From the NCBI RefSeq assembly GCF_017349355.1, contig NZ_JAFMPM010000008.1:620001-684000 (forward strand): a stretch of 64,000 nucleotides of DNA, given 5' to 3'. The notes under the pieces are model-generated. The model was not told the DNA's origin, ran no database searches, and saw only the letters and a program-made list of their open reading frames with translations. The translations under genes and the position numbers were made by a program. Positions 24,432-32,058 of this stretch are shown here, one piece after another (the stretch's first letter is position 1; each line of letters opens with the position of its first letter). Source of the stretch: Thiothrix fructosivorans. Lineage in GTDB: Bacteria > Pseudomonadota > Gammaproteobacteria > Thiotrichales > Thiotrichaceae.

Positions 24432-26801
24432 ATGCTAAGAAAATACCTGAAAATTTTACTCCTTCTGGTCGCATTGCTGTTTTTACTGCAAAGCAGCTTA
24501 TACCTTTATCGTGTTTGGCAAGGCAGCCCCGCCTTACCGAAGACGACTGTTACGTCACCCCCCGCTGCACCCGTCGTGCTCCCAGTGATTCGACAAGCTG
24601 CTTCTCTCGGCATTAATACCAATGAAATTGGTTACACCGATGCCAGCATTCCGTTTGTCGATTTATTCCGTTCTGCCAATCCGTTTCAGGAAAATGTGCT
24701 GCACCTGAAGGCGGAAGCCGTTACTTATGACGCAAATGGTTGGCCGACTAATCTGAATGGCGGCGAAGTGGGCACGCGCTTTTTGGGTGAATTACCAGCG
24801 GATGCTATTCCGGCAGGTGAATACACCGTGCTGTATGAAGGCGATGGCGACATTCGCTACGGCAACGATGCCAAGCTCGTTACCCATACTGCTGGGCGCG
24901 ATCTCATTACGTTAGATGCTGGCAGCAATGCTCGCTTGGATGCCAGCCTCATGGTTACGCGCAGCAATCCAGCTGATTACCTGCGCAATATTCGCATTCT
25001 GCCTGCGGGGGGCATTTGCCAGCATAACCCCCTTAAACGCGTTACAGATGCCAATGCGTGTGGCGGTGAGGCGGGGATGTACCTCGCTTTTGTGGATCAT
25101 TACGCCAGTATCGTCTTTAACCCTGCTTATCTGGATTTTATGAAGGATTTCAAAGCGATTCGTTTCATGCCGATGTCGGGTATTACGCGTAATCCAGCCG
25201 CGCATTGGCAAGCGCGTCCGCGTTTGGAAGAGGCGACGTGGGGCGGCACGTATGGCGCACGCGGTACGCCGCTGGAAATCATGGTGGAATTGGCGAATCG
25301 CTTGCACAAGGATGCGTGGTTCAATATGCCCCATGCGGCGGATGATGAATACGTGCGCGAATACGCCGCTTATGTGCGTGATCATCTCAATCCTGAGCTG
25401 AAAATCTACCTCGAATATTCCAATGAAATTTGGAATACTAACTTCAATCATGGCGAATATACCCAGAAAAAAGGCATTGAACTGGGGCTGGGGCTAAATG
25501 CGGCAGAAGTCGGGTATGAGTATTACACCATTCGCGCCCGTGAAATATTTGCGGCGTGGGAACAGGTGTTTGGCGGGCGGGAACGTTTTATACGGGTGCT
25601 CGGCGGCTGGGATACGCGCCCCGATTTTGCCGAAAAAGTGCTGAGTTATAACGATACCTACAAAGACGTAGATGCGTTGGCGATTGCGCCGTATTTTGGC
25701 GGCAATATCAAAGGCTACCGTGAAGCGACGACGGTGGATGAGATTTTTGCGTTAACCACCGCGCCAGATTCTTACCGTTCCTTGCCCGAAGTGCTGGAAA
25801 AAGTGCAGAAGCACGCCCAACTCGCCGAACAGTTCGGTGTGGATTTGCTCGCTTACGAAGGCGGACAAGGTTTGGTGGATTGGGCAACGCGTAAACCTGA
25901 GCAACACCCCAACCCCTTATTTTTTGCAGCAAATCGTGACCCGCGTATGGGGGAGCTTTACCAAGCGTTTCTTGCGGGGTGGCAGCAGGCGGGCGGTAAA
26001 CTGATGATGCTGTTTGCGGCGCCGCGTGTGTGCCAGTGGTACGGTTGTTGGGGATTGAAAGAACATATTAATCAGCCGCGTGAACAAGCGCCGAAATACG
26101 CCGCTGTGCTGGACTTTATGGCAACACATCCGCCGGTGGAACAGATGCCTACGCCTGCGAAACCCGCGCAGAATCCGCTGGCAACCGCGCCGCGTGACTC
26201 GAATGAACCGGCGATTGTGTGGCGCCCCGCCCCTGATCCCGACCGCGTATTTTTTATCGAAAACCCGATTACCTTGGATTTATTGTTGGAAGGTACGTCA
26301 TGGGATAAGCGTAACCTGTTCGGTAAGTGGCAAGGCAAGTGGGATAAGGATTTTCTGTTTTTAAGCGTGCGCGTTTACGACAGCAAACGCGTCGCGGATT
26401 CGGAGAACCCTGCGGACGATGATTCGATTGGGTTTTTTATTGATACCGACAATAGCCGTAACGGTACGTTGGATGGCAAAACCGACTTCCACCTGCTGTT
26501 TGGGTGTGGTGCCGATCAAGTCGTGTTGGGTGATAATTCCGCGCCACTGTCTACCACTGCTTTGCGCAGTATCCGCTTTGATACGCGTGCGCTATACGAC
26601 GGTTATGTGTTGGAAGCGTGGATTCCGTGGGCGGCGTTGGGGATAAATCCCGCCATCAAGGATCGGGTTAGCGTCAATGTCGAAATCAACGATGACGATG
26701 ATGGCGGGGCGCGTGACGGTAAAATTGCGTGGATGGCGCAAGACAAACAGGCATTAACCGATCCCAAACAGTGGGGCGTGGTGTTATTTAGTGGGCGCTG
26801 A
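24432..26801 (+). CDS. Large membrane-anchored glycosidase-like protein with C-terminal CBM9-like domain
   Basis: A 789-aa protein with an N-terminal membrane anchor (residues 4-26, KILLLLVALLFLLQ). The central part looks like a clan-A barrel: YLEYSNEIWN offers the acid/base Glu after Asn, and LLAYEGGQGLVDW offers a possible nucleophile Glu. The last 190 residues resemble a carbohydrate-binding family 9-type beta sandwich (GKWDKDFLFLSVRVYDS, DDSIGFFIDTDNSRNG, GYVLEAWIPWAAL). It probably cuts or senses an exopolysaccharide such as cellulose, but I cannot name the GH family. The 3' end overlaps the convergent gene by 18 bp. Confidence 0.7.
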   Translation: MLRKYLKILLLLVALLFLLQSSLYLYRVWQGSPALPKTTVTSPPAAPVVLPVIRQAASLGINTNEIGYTDASIPFVDLFRSANPFQENVLHLKAEAVTYDANGWPTNLNGGEVGTRFLGELPADAIPAGEYTVLYEGDGDIRYGNDAKLVTHTAGRDLITLDAGSNARLDASLMVTRSNPADYLRNIRILPAGGICQHNPLKRVTDANACGGEAGMYLAFVDHYASIVFNPAYLDFMKDFKAIRFMPMSGITRNPAAHWQARPRLEEATWGGTYGARGTPLEIMVELANRLHKDAWFNMPHAADDEYVREYAAYVRDHLNPELKIYLEYSNEIWNTNFNHGEYTQKKGIELGLGLNAAEVGYEYYTIRAREIFAAWEQVFGGRERFIRVLGGWDTRPDFAEKVLSYNDTYKDVDALAIAPYFGGNIKGYREATTVDEIFALTTAPDSYRSLPEVLEKVQKHAQLAEQFGVDLLAYEGGQGLVDWATRKPEQHPNPLFFAANRDPRMGELYQAFLAGWQQAGGKLMMLFAAPRVCQWYGCWGLKEHINQPREQAPKYAAVLDFMATHPPVEQMPTPAKPAQNPLATAPRDSNEPAIVWRPAPDPDRVFFIENPITLDLLLEGTSWDKRNLFGKWQGKWDKDFLFLSVRVYDSKRVADSENPADDDSIGFFIDTDNSRNGTLDGKTDFHLLFGCGADQVVLGDNSAPLSTTALRSIRFDTRALYDGYVLEAWIPWAALGINPAIKDRVSVNVEINDDDDGGARDGKIAWMAQDKQALTDPKQWGVVLFSGR

Positions 26802-27323
26802 GGCATTGATCAGGCGCGGTTTGCCTTTTGGCGTGGGTGTGGTGATGAGGAGATTTTTGGCTTTTTCTTGACGCAACCGTAATACATAGCCACCTAATGC
26901 TCCACCTGCGGTGGTTAGCATTAATAACCCTAGCGTGATGAATTGCGTCAGTAGCAGCAAGCCGCCGATGCCTGCCGCCCCCGCAAAGGCTATGCCGACC
27001 TTGATATTGGCTTCGGTGGAAGAACGGCGTACTTCTTGGATCGTTTCCTGATGCGCTTGTTTGATCACCTTGGTTTTGGCACGCTCGGCATTGATGCGCA
27101 GGGCTTCGCGCTCTTTGGCGTGGCATTCTTGCAGGCGACTGAGTTCATCTTTGTTGTGGTGTGCCGCCATTGAATTGAACCACGCGGCAGTGAGTACGCC
27201 CGCAATGCCGACGGGGATCAACAGCCGCAACCAGCCCAAGCCGCTCAATTCGGCGGGCGCAATCAATACTAATACCACGGTTATGACTTGTAGCAATAAA
27301 ATGCCGGGTAGAAATTTCAGCAC
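26784..27323 (-). CDS. Membrane protein with central coiled coil, unknown
   Basis: A 179-aa protein starting at GTG 27323 with AGGA upstream. Two N-terminal TM helices, a charged helical region (HHNKDELSRLQECHAKEREAL...) likely to form a coiled coil, then two Gly-rich TM segments and a basic tail. I do not recognise the family. It lies alone between two plus-strand genes. The function is not inferable. Confidence 0.65.
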   Translation of the reverse strand: MLKFLPGILLLQVITVVLVLIAPAELSGLGWLRLLIPVGIAGVLTAAWFNSMAAHHNKDELSRLQECHAKEREALRINAERAKTKVIKQAHQETIQEVRRSSTEANIKVGIAFAGAAGIGGLLLLTQFITLGLLMLTTAGGALGGYVLRLRQEKAKNLLITTPTPKGKPRLINASAPTK

Positions 27324-27397
27324 TGTGAGTGTCCTTTTCTTCTGTCAGGTTCGGATTCGGGGATTATAATGCGTATTGGATTCAATAGGACATTACC

Positions 27398-27790
27398 ATG
27401 CTGCCGAAAGACCTTGTGGATGAACTCATGCACTTCCGCGCCGAACGCGATTGGGCGCAGTTCCACACCCCGCGCAACCTTGCGATTTCGCTTTCGTTGG
27501 AGGCGGGCGAAGTGCTGGAATTGTTTCAGTGGGAAGACCGGCGGGGTGCGGCGTTGGATAAAATCATGCCGCAATTGCGTGATGAAGTGGCAGATGTGGC
27601 AACCTACCTGACGTATTTGTGTGCGGATTTGGGGATTGATTTGGAAGCGGCGGTGCGTGCGAAGATGGTGCAGAATCGCCGTAAATATCCGGTGGCATTG
27701 TCGAAAGGTTCGGCGAAGAAATATGGCTCTTTGGGAATTCCCGTGGAAGCCACAACATGTAGTATCATGAGGAAAACCGAGCACCCCTAG
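27398..27790 (+). CDS. MazG-like nucleotide pyrophosphohydrolase (C-terminus replaced by IS sequence)
   Basis: 130 aa as now read. It is an all-alpha NTP-PPase of the short MazG-like/RS21-C6 type: ISLSLEAGEVLELFQWED and LRDEVADVATYL carry the ExxE and ExxD Mg-binding motifs. The enzyme hydrolyses (d)NTPs to NMP and PPi, clearing non-canonical nucleotides. The last 22 residues (GSLGIPVEATTCSIMRKTEHP and neighbours) come from the ISL3 element inserted at 27725. Removing the element restores a 118-aa protein ending KKYTELQAEGGE whose stop overlaps the next gene's start (ATGA). Activity is probably kept because the lost tail is short. Confidence 0.88.
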   Translation: MLPKDLVDELMHFRAERDWAQFHTPRNLAISLSLEAGEVLELFQWEDRRGAALDKIMPQLRDEVADVATYLTYLCADLGIDLEAAVRAKMVQNRRKYPVALSKGSAKKYGSLGIPVEATTCSIMRKTEHP

Positions 27791-29093
27791 CGAGGATCCC
27801 CCATGAACAGTAGCCTGCAAATCCCGCTTGATCTCCCCAACGTCCGTTTACAGTCGAGTTCCCATGACGCACAGGGCAATTTCATTCTGGAAGTGGAAAG
27901 TAGCCTTTCATTCACGAAGTGTCGTTGCTGTGGGCACAAGATTACCGAATTCCATGGCTACGACCGACCGATCCGTTTGCGCCATTTGCCGATTCTGGGG
28001 CGTGATGTCTGGATTGAAATCCGCCCCAAACGTTACCGCTGCCGCCATTGCGAAGGTGACCCGACCACTACCCAGACGCTGGAATGGTATGACCCACGCA
28101 GCCCGCATACCCGTGCTTTTGAGGACTGGCTGTTGAAGATGTTGGGCAATTCCACCGTCATGGATGTCAGCCGCCGCTGTGGTGTCAGCTATGGTGAGGT
28201 GGAAGGGGTGCTGAAACGTCGTGTCAGCACCCAAGTGGATTGGTCTGGTTTTAAGCAATTACGCACCTTGGGCATTGATGAAATCGCCCTGAAAAAAGGC
28301 CATAAGCACTATGCCGCGATTATCAGCTCACTGGATGATCATGACCGTCCGCAGGTGTTGGCTGTGTTGCCTGACCGTCTCAAAGAAACGGTAGCTGCCT
28401 TCCTGCGCAGCATTCCTGAACACCTGCAAACCACCGTGTGCGGGGCATGTTGTGACATGAACGAGGGTTTTGCCAATGCCGTCCGGGAAACCTTGCCCAA
28501 GGTCGCTATCGTGGTAGACCGTTTCCATGTCGCACAATACTACAACCGGGAGGTGGACAATTTCCGTAAGCAGACCTTGCAGGAACTCAAACAAACACTT
28601 TCGGCAGATACCTACGCTACCTGTAAGGGGACACTCTGGCTGTTCCGTCACCACTACTGGTCATTGACCGCAGAACAGCGTGGGCAACTGGAAGAATTTC
28701 TGCTACTCGCCCCTGAGTTGAAAGATGCTTGGCTACTGCGTCATGAACTGAACCTGCTATTTGAACAGGAACAAACCAAGGCACAAGCCCAACAACAACT
28801 ACAAGACTGGAAGGCCAAGGTTAAAGCATCAGGGCTGGCCTGTTTTGACAAATTCCTCAACTTGCTGGAAACATGGCAGGATGGCATCACCAACTACTTT
28901 GAAGATCGCAACACCTCCGGTTTTGTCGAAGGCATGAACAACAAGCTGAAAGTCATCAAGCGCCGCTGCTATGGGTTGTTGGATGTGAAGCGTTTCTTCC
29001 AACACATTCAGGTGGATCTGGCATTTTCAAGGAAGCAACCAGCATGAGGCTAACACTACATCTGGTGGCTTCCACGGGAATTCCCAAAGAGCC
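27725..29093 (+). mobile_element. ISL3-family insertion sequence, 1369 bp, intact
   Basis: The ends are inverted repeats: GGCTCTTTGGGAATTCCCG... from 27725 and its complement ending at 29093, identical over the first 29 bp and similar beyond. AGAAATAT is duplicated at 27717-27724 and 29094-29101, the 8-bp duplication expected for ISL3. The element sits at the junction of mazG and the first ATPase gene. Confidence 0.95.
27803..29047 (+). CDS. ISL3-family transposase
   Basis: A 414-aa transposase. Its N-terminal zinc-ribbon has CRCCGHKITEFHGY and YRCRHCEG. The DDE catalytic residues fit LGIDEIALKKGHKHY (D), IVVDRFHVAQYYN (D) and NTSGFVEGMNNKLKVIKRRCYG (E), as in the IS1096/ISL3 group. The reading frame is intact, so it is likely active. 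GAGG lies ahead of the ATG. Confidence 0.95.
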   Translation: MNSSLQIPLDLPNVRLQSSSHDAQGNFILEVESSLSFTKCRCCGHKITEFHGYDRPIRLRHLPILGRDVWIEIRPKRYRCRHCEGDPTTTQTLEWYDPRSPHTRAFEDWLLKMLGNSTVMDVSRRCGVSYGEVEGVLKRRVSTQVDWSGFKQLRTLGIDEIALKKGHKHYAAIISSLDDHDRPQVLAVLPDRLKETVAAFLRSIPEHLQTTVCGACCDMNEGFANAVRETLPKVAIVVDRFHVAQYYNREVDNFRKQTLQELKQTLSADTYATCKGTLWLFRHHYWSLTAEQRGQLEEFLLLAPELKDAWLLRHELNLLFEQEQTKAQAQQQLQDWKAKVKASGLACFDKFLNLLETWQDGITNYFEDRNTSGFVEGMNNKLKVIKRRCYGLLDVKRFFQHIQVDLAFSRKQPA

Positions 29094-29127
29094 AGAAATA
29101 TACCGAATTGCAAGCGGAGGGTGGCGA

Positions 29128-30210
29128 ATGATTACCGAATTGCGTTTGGAAAACTGGAAGAGCTTTGGTGAGGCTACGCTGTATATTGACCCGCTCTCCA
29201 TACTGATTGGCACGAATGCTAGTGGCAAGTCGAACGTGCTGGATGCACTTCAATTTTTGCAGAATATTGCTTCTGGTATGAATGCTAAAAATTCTCTAGA
29301 AACTATTAGAGGAGGATTGGAATGGGCGACTAGAAGACCTAATAGGAGTTTTAGGCTTGATGTTGTCATTTTAGAGAGTAATATTCGATATGATTATTGT
29401 GTGCAGTATTCAGTCGATGATTTATTGTTGCGCAATGTTTTTCCCGTGAAAATAAGAGAAGATGAGCTGGATGATGCAACTCAGAAAATATGTAAAAATT
29501 TGAGGGGTATTTTTGTTTTAGAACCCAATCCTAGTGAAATAACTGGGTATTCCTTGCTTTCTGATAAGTTGAATAACGACGCTAGTAATATAGCTGGTGT
29601 ATTAGCGGCACTGCCAATAGAACGACAAAAAGAAATCGAAGATACGCTGACGCAATACGCTAGTCGTTTACCTGAGCGTGACATTCACCGCGTCTACGCC
29701 GAAAAAGTCGGGAAACTGGGTAAAGATGCAATGCTTTACTGTGATGAGAAATGGGGAGAATCTGGCGAGGTATTTACTGTTGATGCTCGCGCCATGTCTG
29801 ATGGCACACTACGTTTTCTTGCCATCCTTACCGCTTTGCTGACCTTGCCGGAAGGCAGTTTGTTGGCAATCGACGAAGTGGATAACGGTTTCCATCCTTC
29901 CCGCGCCCATTTATTACTGGAAGCCCTGCAAACCATCGGCAAGCAGCGCAATATTGATGTATTAGTCGCCACGCACAACCCCGCATTACTAGACGCATTG
30001 GGAACAGAATTTGTGCCATTCGTCACCGTTGCCCACCGCGATAGCATCACGGGCGAGAGCAAACTGACGTTATTGGAAGACATCGAACAACTCCCCAAAC
30101 TGTTGGCGCAAGGCACTGTCGGCAAACTTTCCACCCAAGGCTTGATTGAAAAGTCGCTGAACATGAAGCCACTAAATCAAACCGTGAAGGCTGAATTGTA
30201 TGTACATTGA
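29128..30210 (+). CDS. SMC/RecF-like AAA ATPase (COG4637-type), first gene of the defence-like cassette
   Basis: 360 aa from ATG 29128. This is the native start, since upstream reading comes from the IS. MITELRLENWKSFGEATLYI opens the ABC/SMC fold. Walker A is ILIGTNASGKSNVLDALQ (K34), the signature-like part is MSDGTLRFLAILTALL, Walker B is SLLAIDEVDNGFHPSR and the H-loop is VLVATHNPALLDALG. The family includes many defence-associated and overcoming-lysogenisation-defect-like ATPases. The end overlaps the next ATPase by 11 nt. The middle (29270-29640) is AT-rich with rare AGA/ATA codons, whereas both ends look host-like. Confidence 0.85.
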   Translation: MITELRLENWKSFGEATLYIDPLSILIGTNASGKSNVLDALQFLQNIASGMNAKNSLETIRGGLEWATRRPNRSFRLDVVILESNIRYDYCVQYSVDDLLLRNVFPVKIREDELDDATQKICKNLRGIFVLEPNPSEITGYSLLSDKLNNDASNIAGVLAALPIERQKEIEDTLTQYASRLPERDIHRVYAEKVGKLGKDAMLYCDEKWGESGEVFTVDARAMSDGTLRFLAILTALLTLPEGSLLAIDEVDNGFHPSRAHLLLEALQTIGKQRNIDVLVATHNPALLDALGTEFVPFVTVAHRDSITGESKLTLLEDIEQLPKLLAQGTVGKLSTQGLIEKSLNMKPLNQTVKAELYVH

Positions 30211-31357
30211 AAAAATCAAAATCGACAAATTTCGTGTCTTGGAAGACATCGAAATTCACTTTCAGCCGCCGGGTGGTGCAACTGCTGATCCTGAAACAGG
30301 CAATGTGGTTAATGTGATTGCAGGCGTGAATGGCACGGGTAAAACTACCATTCTTAATTTTATTCATGATTGCTTGTTTAATCCCTATGAATTTACAGCA
30401 ATTAAAAAATATGGAGATGCTTTTCTTGGAGATATAGTTCTTGAAAATGATAAGATTGATTATCATTGGAGAGTTAACTCGAATTATAGAGATCAGATGC
30501 GACAATATGAAGGGATGAGTGATGTATCTAGTCATTCAAGACTGATCTATTTACCTGCTCAACTTTTTTTTAATTATCAAGGTGTTTCTTTTGATTCTGC
30601 TGAATATAAATACATTAATGTAATTAATACAAATAATATATTGGGTAATGCGGAAACTTATATTAAAGAATTCGTGTTTGCCAAAGAAAGGTCAAGCATG
30701 TTGTCAGATCCAAAAAAGAGAGCTAGTTTTGCTGTTGAGGAATTTAACAGCAAGTTCTTGAATATGCACATTCTCACTCGCTTACTTGATCTTGATGCTG
30801 CAAGATTAAATCGCCCTGTTTTTGAAAATTCTAAAGGAGATAAAGTTACAATTGATCAATTAAGTGATGGTGAGAAACAATTATATGGGCGTGTAATTGC
30901 ATTAATGATATTAAATCCAAGTAATTCAATAATTTTGATTGATGAGCCTGAAATTGCATTGCATCCTGCATGGCAACAAAAAATTATGCAAATTTACAGC
31001 CGAATTGGAAAAAATAACCAGTTCATCGTGGCTACGCATTCCCCGCAAATCATTGCTAGTGTTCCCTATAAAAATCGTATTTTGTTACGCAAAGAAAATG
31101 GAAAAATCCAACCTGTTCATATGAATCAACCACCCTCTGGTGTCGATGTGAACTCTATTCTTTCTGAAATCATGGGTGCTGACCCACGTCCACCCGAATT
31201 ATTGAAGCTGTATGCACAATATCGCAAACTTGTCGAAGAAAAGAAAGAAAATACACCAGAAGCATTGGCAGTGAAAGCTCAGTTATCCGAAGAGAGTGAT
31301 CACTCCCGCTTCATGCAGGAAATGGCTTTTCTTATTGAGCTACGGGATGCCATCTGA
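30200..31357 (+). CDS. PtuA-like AAA ATPase of a Septu-type anti-phage system
   Basis: A 385-aa protein. Walker A is IAGVNGTGKTTILNF (K48), the ABC signature is QLSDGEKQLYGRVIALMIL, Walker B is SIILIDEPEIALHPAWQQ and the H-loop is FIVATHSPQIIAS. The long insert between Walker A and the signature is AT-rich. It is directly followed (1-nt overlap) by an HNH nuclease of the retron-effector/Septu kind, and this ATPase-HNH order is the PtuA-PtuB arrangement. PtuA forms a complex that holds PtuB in check and licenses its cleavage. No reverse transcriptase or retron RNA is nearby. I infer the Septu assignment from architecture and motifs, not from a search. Confidence 0.8.
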   Translation: MYIEKIKIDKFRVLEDIEIHFQPPGGATADPETGNVVNVIAGVNGTGKTTILNFIHDCLFNPYEFTAIKKYGDAFLGDIVLENDKIDYHWRVNSNYRDQMRQYEGMSDVSSHSRLIYLPAQLFFNYQGVSFDSAEYKYINVINTNNILGNAETYIKEFVFAKERSSMLSDPKKRASFAVEEFNSKFLNMHILTRLLDLDAARLNRPVFENSKGDKVTIDQLSDGEKQLYGRVIALMILNPSNSIILIDEPEIALHPAWQQKIMQIYSRIGKNNQFIVATHSPQIIASVPYKNRILLRKENGKIQPVHMNQPPSGVDVNSILSEIMGADPRPPELLKLYAQYRKLVEEKKENTPEALAVKAQLSEESDHSRFMQEMAFLIELRDAI

Positions 31358-32058
31358 TGCGTCATGTGAAAAAAGGTAATAGTCCTGATTTTTTTGAAGC
31401 CTGTAAGACCAATTTGCCAGAAAATGCGGAATGGCATGAGTTCTCTGAGAATCAAGAGCTTAGTGAATGCAAAAAAGTGTTGCATCAACACTTGATAGCT
31501 GAACAGGCAGAGTTATGTATTTATTGTGAGCGCAAGATAGGCAAAGACATTTCTCATGTTGAGCATATTCACCCCAAAGATGTAAGCGGTGAGTTTGCGC
31601 ATCTTACTTTTGCTTATACAAACTTAGTTGTTTCTTGTAACGGTGACTTATGTGAAACTGACAACAAAAAGATTTACAAGCCAGAGGATGTACATTCTTG
31701 TGGGCACAAAAAAGCCAATTATTTCAATGCGACACAGTTCCTGAATCCCGTACAGGATGAAAATGTTGGTGAGTACTTTGAATATAATAAAGATACTGGT
31801 GTGATGTCTGCTGCTAATGAAGATGCGAAAGCCGATTACACCATAAATTTACTCAATCTTAATTGCATCCGTTTACAAAATGATCGTGTTAACGCGGTGC
31901 AAGCTGTTTTTGATGTAATTCTTAAAACCAATAACCCTATGTTCCGGCAATTGAGTAAGCAGGAAATGGTGCGCATCTTATTGAAGCGTAATCCTCCTTT
32001 TCCGTTTATCTCCTTTCTGCGTTTCTACTTTGCTGCACATCAAGCGAGTACACCATGA
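31357..32058 (+). CDS. PtuB-like HNH endonuclease (TIGR02646 retron/Septu type)
   Basis: A 233-aa protein. The HNH/zinc core reads CIYCERKIGKDISHVEHIHP (C54, C57, H67, H70, H72), then YTNLVVSCNGDLCE with Asn and Cys residues, and CGHKK further on. This is the CxxC...EHxxPK...N...C...CGxxK layout of the TIGR02646 family, the HNH effector in Septu and in the Ec78-type retron. It would cut DNA or RNA once released by phage infection. The start shares one base with the upstream stop (TGATG). The stop overlaps the ATG of dnaE (ATGA). Codons are AT-rich, unlike dnaE, which supports transfer. Confidence 0.82.
   Translation: MRHVKKGNSPDFFEACKTNLPENAEWHEFSENQELSECKKVLHQHLIAEQAELCIYCERKIGKDISHVEHIHPKDVSGEFAHLTFAYTNLVVSCNGDLCETDNKKIYKPEDVHSCGHKKANYFNATQFLNPVQDENVGEYFEYNKDTGVMSAANEDAKADYTINLLNLNCIRLQNDRVNAVQAVFDVILKTNNPMFRQLSKQEMVRILLKRNPPFPFISFLRFYFAAHQASTP

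Noticed and set aside
29044-29127. Longer N-terminus of the first ATPase
   Set aside because: These codons are ISL3 end sequence; the native start is 29128 by reconstruction.
29128-32058. Retron
   Set aside because: PtuA/PtuB-like effectors occur with retrons, but no reverse transcriptase or msr/msd-type inverted repeat is present.
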